Shown here: positions 39,195 through 48,845 of the stretch, in pieces | Position numbering within the stretch: position 1 is the first letter of the stretch | Layout of the letters: each line of letters opens with the position of its first letter | Position numbers and translations under genes: made by a program | Notes under the pieces: model-generated | The model's input: the letters and a program-made list of their open reading frames with translations, nothing else | The model's database searches: none | What the model was told of the DNA's origin: nothing | From: Pedobacter mucosus | Lineage (GTDB): Bacteria > Bacteroidota > Bacteroidia > Sphingobacteriales > Sphingobacteriaceae | Direction: 5' to 3' | Length of the DNA stretch: 64,000 bases | Assembly: GCF_022200785.1 (NCBI RefSeq) | Contig: NZ_CP087585.1 | Coordinates: 3,038,001 to 3,102,000 of the forward strand

Positions 39195-40586
39195 TTAATA
39201 ACCTGGATTTTGAACGGTATTTTTGTTTACCGAAATTTCCAGTACTGGAATTGGCAGCGAATATTGTGCTTGAGTGGTAAGTAAAGTAACTGCACCTGAA
39301 GCATTTACAGCATCAGCAGCCAAACGTTGTACAGGTAGGTTTCTTCTTTTTAAATCAAAAAACCGGTGACCTTCAAAAGCAAGCTCTTTATAACGTTCAT
39401 CAAGAATCGCTGTAATTAAAGTTGCCTTATCAGCAAAAGTCGCATTTACATATCCATTAATCCGAGCGTTACGTAAGGCATTTAAATCACCAGCAGCATC
39501 GCCAGTAGATTCAGCTTCAGCCTCTGCTTTAATTAAATACATTTCTCCAGTGCGAAATAATTTAATATCGGCTAAACCAGGCGTTGTTGATGTTCCACCA
39601 ATGTATTTGTTTACTAAATACTGCGATTTTGTACCTGTTCTTGTTGCATCAAATTTAATATAAGCAGGGTAGCGTAAATCGTTTATTTTATCAAAAGTAT
39701 TAATCAATTTAAAAGCTGGTGCATACAATACAATTCCCCCAGTTTGGCGAAAATATGAATCTCCAATTCTAGAATCTGTTGTACCAACACGCTTGGCTTT
39801 CCATATTACTTCGCTATCATTTGCATCTGTCCAGATACCTGGAAACTGAGCTTTTGTTGCTAAAGGATAGGTTGTGATTACCTCATTTGAATAAGTGATT
39901 GCATCGGCCCAGTTTTTTTCGTAAAGTGCCAACCTTGCTTGGATAGCGGATACCGCTACCTTAGTAATCCGTGTTTTATCAGTAAAAGTTGCAGGTATTA
40001 ATCCTTTCGATGCAATTAAATCAGCTTTTGCATTAGCAACTACAACTTCAAAATTATCCCTTGCAGGGTAAGAAATTATTGAAACCTTCATATACGGAAC
40101 CCCAAGTGCACCGGTTTGATAGGCTGGGGCGTAACTGCGCAAAAGTTCGAAGTGAAAATAAGCACGTAAAGCCAATAATTCTCCACGATAACGATTTCCC
40201 GTTACTAAGTCTGCGCCAGTTAAAGTTAAAGCATCCAAACCAGCCAACGTCCTGTTAATTCGATCTATTGCTGTATAGTTATTTGAATATAATGAGGTAA
40301 CTGAGCCGTTGCTAGCGGTATATAACCACCTAAAAGCATCACTATTACCAACAGTATTTTCGGTTGGAAAAGTGGCCTCATCAGATACGGTTGACACGAC
40401 ACCAATTGTAGTTTCATTTACTAACGCATAAGCGCCAAGCAAACCTAAATTTATATCGCTTATATTTCTAAATGCTTTATCTGGTGAAATGGTATCAGAT
40501 GGTGTAAATTCGAGTTTTGTACACGATATAGTTAAAACCAACAAAGAAAATAGAAGCGTGTATTTTTGAAATGTTTTATTAATCAT
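39195..40586 (-). CDS. SusD/RagB family outer-membrane lipoprotein
   Basis: 463 residues. The signal peptide ends in TISC, with Cys22 as the lipidated residue. The SusD pattern is clear: an N-terminal DTISPDKAF region, tetratricopeptide-like helices (RGELLALRAYFHFELLRSY in part), and the C-terminal GHRFFDLKRRNL and YSLPIPVLEISVNKN. SusD proteins cap SusC on the cell surface and bind the oligomer to be imported. It is adjacent to susC (11-base gap) and upstream of cyanophycinase, so its ligand here is probably a peptide or cyanophycin fragment rather than a glycan; that is inference. Confidence 0.93.
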   Translation of the reverse strand: MINKTFQKYTLLFSLLVLTISCTKLEFTPSDTISPDKAFRNISDINLGLLGAYALVNETTIGVVSTVSDEATFPTENTVGNSDAFRWLYTASNGSVTSLYSNNYTAIDRINRTLAGLDALTLTGADLVTGNRYRGELLALRAYFHFELLRSYAPAYQTGALGVPYMKVSIISYPARDNFEVVVANAKADLIASKGLIPATFTDKTRITKVAVSAIQARLALYEKNWADAITYSNEVITTYPLATKAQFPGIWTDANDSEVIWKAKRVGTTDSRIGDSYFRQTGGIVLYAPAFKLINTFDKINDLRYPAYIKFDATRTGTKSQYLVNKYIGGTSTTPGLADIKLFRTGEMYLIKAEAEAESTGDAAGDLNALRNARINGYVNATFADKATLITAILDERYKELAFEGHRFFDLKRRNLPVQRLAADAVNASGAVTLLTTQAQYSLPIPVLEISVNKNTVQNPGY

Positions 40587-40597
40587 TGCTGTAAATA

Positions 40598-43500
40598 TTA
40601 GAAGTTAACATTAAGACCTGCAGTATAAGTTCTGGTATTTGGATATTGGAAACGACCATAAATTGCATTATTTTCAGGATCCAAACCTCTCCATTTTGTC
40701 CAGGTATAAAGATTTTGCCCTTGAATAAATATTTTTACGCCTTTTATAAATTTTGTTTTTTCTAAAATACTTTTAGGAATTGAATAGCCAATGTTTACAT
40801 TTCTTAATCTTAAAAAGGATGCATCCTGAACATCTTTCGAAGTAAATACTCTCGGGATATCAAATCGTTGCAGAATTGCATCATCGCCGCTATCACCAGG
40901 TTTTTGCCATCTGTTTTCTAACATTCTAACGGTTTGATTACTTGTAGCAAAACGTTGATTCTCATTGTAAAAATCTTCGTTATTATGACGCATAACATCA
41001 GATACAAAAGAGAAAAGTGCAGCCGCTGAAATGCCTTTATAATTTAAAGAAGTATTAAATCCACCGGTAAATGTTGGATATAAACTTCCAGAATTGGTTG
41101 TACTTTGTGTGTTTGCATTATAAGTTGTTGTTATTGAGCCATCAAGATTATAATATTGAGCTTCTCCAGTTTGTGGATTTACACCTGCCCAATCTGGTGC
41201 ATAGTAAGTTCCATATGGCAAGCCAACTTGTAAAATACGAGAATCTCCATCTAAATAAGAATCTGTAATATCAGTAACATGAAGAATTTTATTTTTGTTG
41301 TACCCTGCATTAACACCTAAAGACCATACTAAATCTTTCGTTTTAATCACATCACCACTTACTTCAAATTCAACACCCTTGTTTCTCATTTTGCCCGAAC
41401 TTAAGCTTAAAAGCGGGAAACCTGAAGTTGCAGAAGGTGGTTGATCAATAAACATATTCGCGGTTAGCTTATAGTAAACATCAGCAGTAATACGCAATCT
41501 ATTTTTAAACATAGCCAAATCAAAACCAAGGTTAGATTCTTTAACGTATTCCCAATCAAAACTTGCGTTACCAGCCGTTGAAGGGCGAATTGCAGCTACA
41601 CCGCCATAACTTGTACCAACAGTATAAGTTGGTAAATAAATGAAATCTCCACCAAATGGGCTTGCAGTAATACCATAACTTCCACGAACCCTTAAGTCTG
41701 AAAATAGATCAGATTTCTGCAAAAACTCCTCTTTTTTTGCATCCCAACTTGCACCAACTGAATAAAACCCATGCCATTTATTTTCAGGCGCAACCCTTGT
41801 CGAGCCGTCATAACGATAACTTCCGGTTAAGGTATATTTACCGTTGTAAGTATATCTGGCGACGCCCATAAATGATGATAATGCACTTTTAGTTTTGCCG
41901 CCTGTAACCGATGGTAAAAAAGTGGCACTTCCATTTGTGACACCAGCAGGTGTTTCAGGCACTCGTCCATCTATACCGAATGCGCTAAAACCAAATGAGT
42001 TGTAATTATTGTAAACGTATTCGTAAAACGCCGAGGCTTCAAAATCATGTACTTGATTAAAAACTTTGGAATAGGTAATCCCTGATGTTGATATAATATT
42101 GAAATTTCTTCTGTTCGCATCAGTTAAACGTCCTTTCCCGCCCAAAGTATTTGCCACACTTCTAGAGCCGTAGTACGAATCTGGATTAACAAATTGCTGA
42201 TCAACAGAATTTCTATAATCAATACCTGCTCTGGTGCTAATTTTTAGTTCTGGTAAAATCTGGTAGGCAAAAGCAGTGCTGATGATTGATTTTAACTGAT
42301 CGGTTTTATCAGATGAATTAAGTAAACGCTCCAAAGCCTGACTACCTTCTCGTTGATCTAAAATAAAGTATGAAGATCTGTTACCAGGATGCACCAAAGT
42401 ACCATCAGAAGCATATGGATTTTCATAAGGTAAAGCATAATACACTGCAGACATTGCTGTACCAGCACCTGTTGAACCTTCACCCTCAGTAAAACTAGAT
42501 TGAGAATAACCGATTGATAAATTGGTGCTTCCACTAAATTTGCCATCGTTAAAATCTAAATTACTTCGAAGTGAATAACGATCTAAACCAGTACGTTTAG
42601 CTACTCCTTCTTGGCTATAATAATTTAAGGAATTATAAAAACGTAGCTTTTCATTTCCACCGCTAACGCTTACTTGATGTTCTTGAAATTTACCTTTTTG
42701 AAAAAATATATCTCTCCAATCGGTATCAATCTTTTTTAAACTATCAAGAATAAAATCTGCACGGGCACGAGTTGCATTTGTTCCGGCAGCATAAGTAGGA
42801 TTTTTAGGTGAATAAGTCCAACCTGGACCTAAATTTCGACCAGTTAAACCAATTTCTTCTTCAAACTGTAAACGTTGACCCGTATTCATCATTTCGAAAT
42901 TTGGTCTGCTCAAATTTGAAAAGCCATATTGTGAAGTATAATCAACAGCAATTCTTCCAGCTTTTCCTTTCTTAGATGTTAGCACAATGACGCCATTTGA
43001 ACCTCTTGATCCATATAAAGCCTTAGCTGAAGCATCTTTTAAAACGGTAGCTGATTCTATATCCTCTGGATTAATGGTTTGAAAATAACCAGCTTCTATT
43101 GGCACGCCATCTAAAATAAATAATGGTGTAGAAGATCCATTTACACTTCCAATACCACGAATAACTACGGATGCACTTTGACCCGGCTGCCCTGATGTTG
43201 AGATTATGCTCATTCCAGGTACGCGACCTTGCAAAATCTGATCAACTGTTAAACCCGGAACGTTATTGATTTTATCAGCTGTTACCAAAGAAGCAGCATT
43301 TGCCGATTGCCCCTTGGTATAATTGGTGTAACCAGTTATTACAACATCCGTTAAATTACCAGTTGAAAGGGAAAGCTTAATAGATCCCATTTCCGCCTTC
43401 GCTGCAATTTCTTGATCTGCATATCCAATATAAGAAACAATTAAAATAGCATTTTCATCAACGTTTCTTATCACAAAATTACCGTTACTATCTGCTACAA

Positions 43501-43990
43501 TAATGGCAGCTAAACCCTTAACCCTTACTGATGCGCCCGGCATTGGGTTACCATTTTCGTCTACAATTTTTCCTGAAACATCAATTGCTTTAAAATTATT
43601 GATAGTAATTGGCACAATTAATATGGTATTTTCCTTAATTTCCCAACTAAAAGGCTGGGCTTTTAAGGTTTGCGCCAACACTTCAGCAATTTCTGCATTT
43701 TTTAAATTGATGGTTACAGGTTTTGATTTTTGCTTGATCAAATCTGCATCATAAAGAAAAAAGTAACCCGTTTGGCGTTTTATCTCTTTTAAAACCTGAG
43801 CTAAAGGTTTGTTTTTCTGACTGATATTGATGCGCTGTGAATAAGCAGAAGCACTTACATTAATGCAGAAAAGAGTCATTAAAATCGTGAAAACTTTCAT
43901 GGTTCTGCTCATTTGTTGATTAAAATAATTTGCAGTAAAAACTATAGGCTTTTCGGCCAGAGGATTGTTACTTAGCGTGTAAAAGTTCAT
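40598..43990 (-). CDS. SusC/RagA TonB-linked outer-membrane protein with STN domain
   Basis: 1130 residues. A signal region is followed by an STN domain (about residues 52-125, from INISQKNKPLAQVLKEIKRQ), the part that signals to FecR-type anti-sigma factors. Then come a carboxypeptidase-regulatory-like domain (about 134-210, VSGKIVDENGNPMPGASVRV), the TonB plug (DVVITGYTNYTKGQ and VVIRGIGSVNGSS) and the beta barrel to the C-terminus (TYTAGLNVNF). SusC imports oligomers across the outer membrane using TonB energy. The STN domain, together with the FecR and ECF genes directly upstream, makes it a signal-transducing transporter whose substrate should induce the locus. Confidence 0.95.
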   Translation of the reverse strand: MNFYTLSNNPLAEKPIVFTANYFNQQMSRTMKVFTILMTLFCINVSASAYSQRINISQKNKPLAQVLKEIKRQTGYFFLYDADLIKQKSKPVTINLKNAEIAEVLAQTLKAQPFSWEIKENTILIVPITINNFKAIDVSGKIVDENGNPMPGASVRVKGLAAIIVADSNGNFVIRNVDENAILIVSYIGYADQEIAAKAEMGSIKLSLSTGNLTDVVITGYTNYTKGQSANAASLVTADKINNVPGLTVDQILQGRVPGMSIISTSGQPGQSASVVIRGIGSVNGSSTPLFILDGVPIEAGYFQTINPEDIESATVLKDASAKALYGSRGSNGVIVLTSKKGKAGRIAVDYTSQYGFSNLSRPNFEMMNTGQRLQFEEEIGLTGRNLGPGWTYSPKNPTYAAGTNATRARADFILDSLKKIDTDWRDIFFQKGKFQEHQVSVSGGNEKLRFYNSLNYYSQEGVAKRTGLDRYSLRSNLDFNDGKFSGSTNLSIGYSQSSFTEGEGSTGAGTAMSAVYYALPYENPYASDGTLVHPGNRSSYFILDQREGSQALERLLNSSDKTDQLKSIISTAFAYQILPELKISTRAGIDYRNSVDQQFVNPDSYYGSRSVANTLGGKGRLTDANRRNFNIISTSGITYSKVFNQVHDFEASAFYEYVYNNYNSFGFSAFGIDGRVPETPAGVTNGSATFLPSVTGGKTKSALSSFMGVARYTYNGKYTLTGSYRYDGSTRVAPENKWHGFYSVGASWDAKKEEFLQKSDLFSDLRVRGSYGITASPFGGDFIYLPTYTVGTSYGGVAAIRPSTAGNASFDWEYVKESNLGFDLAMFKNRLRITADVYYKLTANMFIDQPPSATSGFPLLSLSSGKMRNKGVEFEVSGDVIKTKDLVWSLGVNAGYNKNKILHVTDITDSYLDGDSRILQVGLPYGTYYAPDWAGVNPQTGEAQYYNLDGSITTTYNANTQSTTNSGSLYPTFTGGFNTSLNYKGISAAALFSFVSDVMRHNNEDFYNENQRFATSNQTVRMLENRWQKPGDSGDDAILQRFDIPRVFTSKDVQDASFLRLRNVNIGYSIPKSILEKTKFIKGVKIFIQGQNLYTWTKWRGLDPENNAIYGRFQYPNTRTYTAGLNVNF

Positions 43991-44068
43991 ACATTCAGTT
44001 TGGTTTAATGGTTTATTGATTAGTTAGTTTGTTTGCTGTTTTAGGTTGTTTTTTCAATCTTTTTATTG

Positions 44069-45238
44069 TTATTGTTTCCCTTGTGATACCTTTAAATTTC
44101 TCCCTTCTAAAATTTCAAACTTTATATTTCCAGTTAATTCTAACATTTTTAAAACTTCTGATAATTTTGCATTTCGCGGCACCATTCCATTATATCGTTT
44201 ATTTGGTATGGAATTATAATCTATCTTAATATCATACCATCGTTCTATTTGATTTAGAATACTCTTCAATCCAGCGTTATTAAACTGGAATAAGCCATTT
44301 TTCCAAGCCGTTTCATCTTCGATATCAACATCAGTCGCCAATTTTATTTTGGAAAATTCATTTATACCCGATATAGATTGTTCTCCAGGTTTTAAAATAA
44401 GGGTTGAATTTAAATTACTAACGCTCACACTACCTTTAAGCAAGGTTGTTCTAATGGTTTGATCATCCATGTACGTGTTAATGTTAAAATGTGTACCTAA
44501 AACAGCAACATCCTGACCATGACTTTTAACATGAAATGGCTTTAAATTATTTTTTGTTACCTCAAAGTAAGCTTCGCCGGTAAGCTCCACATTACGCATA
44601 TTACCAACAAAAACTTCTGGATATTTTAATGATGAAGCAGCATTCAGCCAAACTTTTGTACCATCGGGCAATATAACTTGGTACTGACCGCCTTTTGGTG
44701 TTTTAATGGTGTTATAAGAAATTGTTTTATTCTTAAAATTCTCATTGTCGAGAATTGTATAAATCAATTGTCCGTTATTCGTTTTTGTAATTTTAAGTCC
44801 GTTTCTATTACTGATATTTGCTGCAGTTTTTTCATCCAAAATAATTCTAGATCCATCAGCAAGCGTTAATGTTGCCTTGTTCGTTCCAGGTAAAATATCG
44901 AGATTTTGAACTTGAACTGGTTTTACATCATCAAAAAATTTTCCAGATTTTGAAACGAAAAATGCAGTTCCTGCAATAAAAAGAAAAACCGCTGCTGCAG
45001 CTGCATATTTATAAATTGATAATATTTTAGGTTTTTTTGATGAATTAATTTTAGCTTTTATCGCAATAAAATTTAACGCTTCTGAAGATATTATTTCAGT
45101 TAAATTTAATTCATTTTCATTTTGACCTAGATGTTTATAATATTCCTCAACAAAAAGAATTTCTTCCGCTGTTGCTTTTCCTGAAACATAGCGTTGGATA
45201 ATTTTTTGTAGTTCTTTTCTACTATCAAAAGAATTCAT
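44069..45238 (-). CDS. FecR-family anti-sigma factor
   Basis: 389 residues. A cytoplasmic N-terminus (about 1-75) binds sigma, one membrane segment follows (YAAAAAVFLFIAGTAFFVS at about 78-97), then the periplasmic FecR domain (GGQYQVILPDGTKVWLNAAS, LTGEAYFEVTKN, LGTHFNINTY) and a DUF4974-like C-terminal STN-like domain (LKSILNQIERWYDIKIDY). It should hold the adjacent ECF sigma inactive until the STN domain of SusC signals substrate. It lies 93 bases after the sigma gene and 78 bases before susC on the same strand. Confidence 0.94.
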   Translation of the reverse strand: MNSFDSRKELQKIIQRYVSGKATAEEILFVEEYYKHLGQNENELNLTEIISSEALNFIAIKAKINSSKKPKILSIYKYAAAAAVFLFIAGTAFFVSKSGKFFDDVKPVQVQNLDILPGTNKATLTLADGSRIILDEKTAANISNRNGLKITKTNNGQLIYTILDNENFKNKTISYNTIKTPKGGQYQVILPDGTKVWLNAASSLKYPEVFVGNMRNVELTGEAYFEVTKNNLKPFHVKSHGQDVAVLGTHFNINTYMDDQTIRTTLLKGSVSVSNLNSTLILKPGEQSISGINEFSKIKLATDVDIEDETAWKNGLFQFNNAGLKSILNQIERWYDIKIDYNSIPNKRYNGMVPRNAKLSEVLKMLELTGNIKFEILEGRNLKVSQGKQ

Positions 45239-45331
45239 TTTCTGTGGCTTTTATATACATGTACCAGAAAATTAAAAATATCCCAAAAAAATTATTTTTT
45301 TTTTCTGGAAATATAAATATTGAATAAACTA

Positions 45332-45916
45332 TTAAGATGGGAAGGAAAAAATTAAGACAAAAATTATAAAAAGATGAGTTAATCTTAATCTTAGCGCATG
45401 AGTTGCGGTAGTTAATTGATTCTGAACTGTTTTTTGAGAAATATTTAGCTGCAAAGAAATTTTCGACGTAGATAAACCTTCAAAATAATGCAGTAAAAAT
45501 ATCTTTTGTCTCTTTTTGGGTAGTGCTTTTATAAATAATTCAATTAAATCCTTTGATTCTCTTTCCAAAAGGGCACCATCTGATCGTAATGGAGAAATTA
45601 AATTATTCTCAAAAGTTTGGGTAAAAATATTATTTTTAGGACTTCTGGCAATCTGTTTTAAAACTTGAAAACGAACCGCAGTATGTAAATAGGCTAGTGG
45701 TTTTTCTAAATCTAAAAACGCTTTTCTGTTCCATAAATCAGTAAAAACGTTCTGAATTATATCCTGACACTTTTCTTTTTCTGGCAAGCGTTTGTATGCA
45801 GCATTGTAAAGCTCAACCCAATAAAGTTTATAAATTTTGCTAAAAGCAGTTTCATCCCCTTGCTTTAGTAAGTCAAAAAGTAATTTTTCTTCTGTTAAAT
45901 TTTCTACGAAATTCAA
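45332..45916 (-). CDS. ECF RNA polymerase sigma factor
   Basis: 194 residues from a TTG at 45916. The frame stays open to another TTG at 45940, but that lies on a TATGTTTG promoter box, so the later start is preferred; there is no ATG. Region 2 is seen in LPEKEKCQDIIQNVFTDLW and region 4 in LPKKRQKIFLLHYFEGLSTS then KISLQLNISQKTVQNQL. The C-terminus ends in a hydrophobic stretch (LTHLFIIFVLIFSF), common in this Bacteroidota group. It should direct RNA polymerase to the SusC-SusD-cyanophycinase genes when freed by FecR. Confidence 0.9.
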   Translation of the reverse strand: MNFVENLTEEKLLFDLLKQGDETAFSKIYKLYWVELYNAAYKRLPEKEKCQDIIQNVFTDLWNRKAFLDLEKPLAYLHTAVRFQVLKQIARSPKNNIFTQTFENNLISPLRSDGALLERESKDLIELFIKALPKKRQKIFLLHYFEGLSTSKISLQLNISQKTVQNQLTTATHALRLRLTHLFIIFVLIFSFPS

Positions 45917-45937
45917 AAATTGTGTTGAATAGGAAAC

Positions 45938-45945
45938 CAAACATA
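45938..45945 (-). promoter_or_regulatory. -7 promoter box of the ECF sigma gene
   Basis: TATGTTTG on the minus strand matches the TAnnTTTG consensus and lies 7 bases past the stop of the upstream ABC exporter gene, giving a short leader before the TTG start at 45916. Confidence 0.5.
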
Positions 45946-45952
45946 CTTATTT

Positions 45953-47725
45953 TTACGAACTTTTTGATATCCCTTCAGATGAAAATTGTAATTCATAAAG
46001 CTTTTTATAATAGCCATTTAACTTTAATAATTGCTGATGAGTTCCCTTCTCCTTGATCTCTCCTTTATCCAAAACAATAATCTGATCTGCTTTTTGAATC
46101 GTTGATAACCGATGCGCAATTACAATCGAAGTACGACCATCCATCAAGTTATCAATGGCTTTTTGAATCAAGATTTCCGTCTCTGTATCAACCGAAGATG
46201 TAGCTTCATCTAAAACTAAAATAGCCGGATTATGAACCAGCGCCCTGATAAAAGAAATCAATTGCGCTTGTCCGGCGGAAAGCGTTGCGCCCCTTTCCAT
46301 CACATTGTATTGATAACCACCTGGTAATCGTTCTATAAATTCATGAGCACCTACTTTTTTAGCAGCATCTACTACTTCTTCAATGGTAATTTTTGGGTTG
46401 TTAAGCGTAATGTTATTAAAGATGGTATCAGAAAATAAAAAAACATCCTGTAAAACCGTAGCAATATTGCTTCGCAGATAATCAAGATCAAAATCTTTAA
46501 TTAAGATTCCATCAACAGTTATTTCTCCTTTACTAATTTCGTAGAAACGGTTTAAAATATTTATTGTTGATGATTTTCCTGCCCCGGTTGCACCAACCAA
46601 AGCAACTGTCTCACCAGCTTTTACCTCAAAGGATAAATCTTTCAGCACATATTGTTCTTCATTATAAGCAAACCAAACATCTTTAAAAATAATGTTTCCT
46701 TCTAATTTTATTGGTTTTTGGGTACCAAAATCAGGTGTGCGTTCATCGGTATCTAAAACCTTAAATACACGTTCAGCGCCCACCATTCCCATTTGCAGGG
46801 TATTAAATTTATCAGCCAGTTGGCGAATTGGTGTAAAAACCATACCTAAATACATAATAAATTGGGTAATGGTACCTGGCGTTACATCCATTGGTTTTGA
46901 TAAAATACTTTTGGCTCCATACCAGATTAGTAAGCCTAAAGACATGGCTGAAATTAATTCAACTACCGGAAAAAATATCGAATAATACCAGTTTGAACGA
47001 ATGTTTGCATCGCGATAGCGCTTATTAATATTATAAAATTTATTGTATTCTTGTTTTTCACGAGCAAAATATTGAACTATGGAAATACCAGTAATATGTT
47101 CTTGTAAAAAAGTATTTAAATTAGATACTTCATTTCTAATTTCCTGAAAAGAAACTTTAATTGCCTTTTGAAATTTCCTGGTGGCATAAATCAAAAATGG
47201 AATTGGTAAAAGTATTACCAAACTTAGCTGCCAATCGGTGTAAAGCATTACTCCAACAATAACAACAACTTGCAAGGTGTCGCCAATCATCGAAATTAAA
47301 CCTTCAGAAAATATGTCTGCAATGGTTTCTAAATCGGAAACTGTTCTGGTAATTAATTGTCCGATGGGCGTTTTATCAAAATATTTGAGGCGAAGTTTTG
47401 TAATGTGGTTAAATACGTTGATTCTCAAATCCCTAATTACAGACTGACCTAAAGTATTGGTAAGCAACGTGTGGTTATATTGGATTAAAGTTTGAAGAAT
47501 TAACGTGAAAATCATGAGCATAGTCATATTAACTAAACCCGTGTATTGGCCAGTAAGGATGTAATGATCTAATGTATACTTTATGATAAACGGCCTAACT
47601 GGAGAGATTGCGGCTAATAATATTGTTAAAATCACCGACCACACAAAAACCGAACGATAGGGTTTTACATATTGAAAAATACGTCTTAATAAGCCTGTGT
47701 TATATACGTCGCCTGTTATTGCCAT
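45953..47725 (-). CDS. ABC exporter (fused membrane and ATPase domains)
   Basis: 590 residues. Six membrane segments occupy about residues 20-310. The ATPase domain has Walker A VGATGAGKSST at about 380-390, signature LSAGQAQLISFIRAL near 483, Walker B AILVLDEATSSVD near 505 and the switch His in VIAHRLSTIQ. The LSAGQ signature is typical of MdlB/MsbA-like exporters common in Bacteroidota. It acts as a dimer in the inner membrane; the substrate is unknown (lipid or drug is possible). The ATG at 47725 lies only eight bases from a (TTATGGG)10 tandem array, which would affect its promoter or leader. Confidence 0.92.
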   Translation of the reverse strand: MAITGDVYNTGLLRRIFQYVKPYRSVFVWSVILTILLAAISPVRPFIIKYTLDHYILTGQYTGLVNMTMLMIFTLILQTLIQYNHTLLTNTLGQSVIRDLRINVFNHITKLRLKYFDKTPIGQLITRTVSDLETIADIFSEGLISMIGDTLQVVVIVGVMLYTDWQLSLVILLPIPFLIYATRKFQKAIKVSFQEIRNEVSNLNTFLQEHITGISIVQYFAREKQEYNKFYNINKRYRDANIRSNWYYSIFFPVVELISAMSLGLLIWYGAKSILSKPMDVTPGTITQFIMYLGMVFTPIRQLADKFNTLQMGMVGAERVFKVLDTDERTPDFGTQKPIKLEGNIIFKDVWFAYNEEQYVLKDLSFEVKAGETVALVGATGAGKSSTINILNRFYEISKGEITVDGILIKDFDLDYLRSNIATVLQDVFLFSDTIFNNITLNNPKITIEEVVDAAKKVGAHEFIERLPGGYQYNVMERGATLSAGQAQLISFIRALVHNPAILVLDEATSSVDTETEILIQKAIDNLMDGRTSIVIAHRLSTIQKADQIIVLDKGEIKEKGTHQQLLKLNGYYKKLYELQFSSEGISKSS

Positions 47726-47733
47726 TTTATAGA

Positions 47734-47803
47734 TTATGGGTTATGGGTTATGGGTTATGGGTTATGGGTTATGGGTTATGGGTTATGGGTTATGGGTTAT
47801 GGG
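47734..47803. repeat. heptanucleotide tandem repeat (TTATGGG)10
   Basis: Ten perfect head-to-tail copies of TTATGGG (CCCATAA on the minus strand) lie immediately upstream of the ABC exporter start codon. The array cannot be translated in the minus-strand gene because it contains TAA in one of its frames, so it belongs to the leader or promoter. On the plus strand it is open in all frames but has no gene context. Confidence 0.95.
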
Positions 47804-47932
47804 TTTAGAATTTGTTATGTCTAAAGGTTTAATTGATTTGTTTTCTTTCGAATTTTGTCTCGAAACTTATAATACGTAATGCTTGACTAATTTTGTATCC
47901 AGCCATGTAACTTATAACCTTCAACCCGTAAC

Positions 47933-48685
47933 TTATTTTATATAATTATACTCAACTTTAACTAAATATAAACCGCAAGCAGGAACCGATTGACCGGCTT
48001 TACTGCGATTTTTACTCTCAATTATTGCTTTAAATTCTTCTAAATTTAATTCGCCTTTCCCAATTTGAATCAGTGTACCCATTATCGCCCTCACCATGTT
48101 GCGTAAGAATCGATCAGCTTTGATCGTGAAAACTAAACCGTTGTCTTCCTCTTCAAAAACAGCTTTTACTATTTTACAGTTATTGGTAAAAGTCTGCGTA
48201 TTTGATTTACTGAAACAAGAAAAATCGGTATAATTCAATAATTCAGCGGCTGCAATATTCATTAATGTAATATCTAGTCTATCCTTTAACAACCAAGATC
48301 GATTGTACTTAAAAGGATTTTTAACAAAATGAATATGATATTTATAAGCCCTAGATGTTGCATCAAAACGAGCATGTGCATCATTATGAACGGGAATTAT
48401 CTGCTTTGCAGCAATTTGATAAGGCAATAAAGCGTTTATACTGGCAATACTACTAATTACATTAGTTTCCGCTAAGTTTTCGATATCGAAGTGTGCAAAA
48501 AAATCTGCTGCATGTACGCCAGCATCCGTTCTACCACATCCTAAAGTTTCGATAGGCTGCCTAAAAACAACAGACATTGCCTTATCTAACAGTTCTTGAA
48601 CAGCAATTGCATTAGGTTGAGTTTGCCAGCCATGATATAAGCTGCCATCATATGCCAGTTGAATGAAATATCTATTTTTACTCAA
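47933..48685 (-). CDS. truA: tRNA pseudouridine synthase A
   Basis: 250 residues from a TTG start at 48685. Conserved segments are LAYDGSLYHGWQ at about 9-20, the catalytic GCGRTDAGVHAADFFAHFD with Asp at about residue 52, and RFLRNMVRAIMG near 205. It makes pseudouridine at positions 38-40 of tRNAs. No ATG is available in frame upstream. A TATTTTTGC promoter box ends only ten bases before the TTG, so the leader is very short. Confidence 0.93.
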   Translation of the reverse strand: MSKNRYFIQLAYDGSLYHGWQTQPNAIAVQELLDKAMSVVFRQPIETLGCGRTDAGVHAADFFAHFDIENLAETNVISSIASINALLPYQIAAKQIIPVHNDAHARFDATSRAYKYHIHFVKNPFKYNRSWLLKDRLDITLMNIAAAELLNYTDFSCFSKSNTQTFTNNCKIVKAVFEEEDNGLVFTIKADRFLRNMVRAIMGTLIQIGKGELNLEEFKAIIESKNRSKAGQSVPACGLYLVKVEYNYIK

Positions 48686-48690
48686 AGTGA

Positions 48691-48699
48691 TGCAAAAAT
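48691..48699 (-). promoter_or_regulatory. truA: -7 promoter box of truA
   Basis: TATTTTTGC on the minus strand matches TAnnTTTGC and lies just ahead of the TTG start at 48685, suggesting an almost leaderless mRNA. Confidence 0.5.
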
Positions 48700-48845
48700 A
48701 CTTTTTTCCTTTTAATTAGATGAACTAGAAAACTGGATTAAATATATTTTCTCTGTAAAATATAATTCTATGGCTGGTTAGCGAGTCAAAATATATTATT
48801 AAAAATAAATTTTTAGCTAAGTTTGTTTCCAAATATTAAATAAAC

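Noticed and set aside
47734..47803. Telomere-like or CRISPR-like array.
   Set aside because: Heptamers are contiguous with no spacers, and the sequence is internal to the chromosome, so neither a CRISPR nor a telomere.
47608..47808. Plus-strand frame ending in repeats of VMGYGLW.
   Set aside because: It is the translation of the heptamer array plus the antisense strand of the exporter gene; no independent start or promoter.
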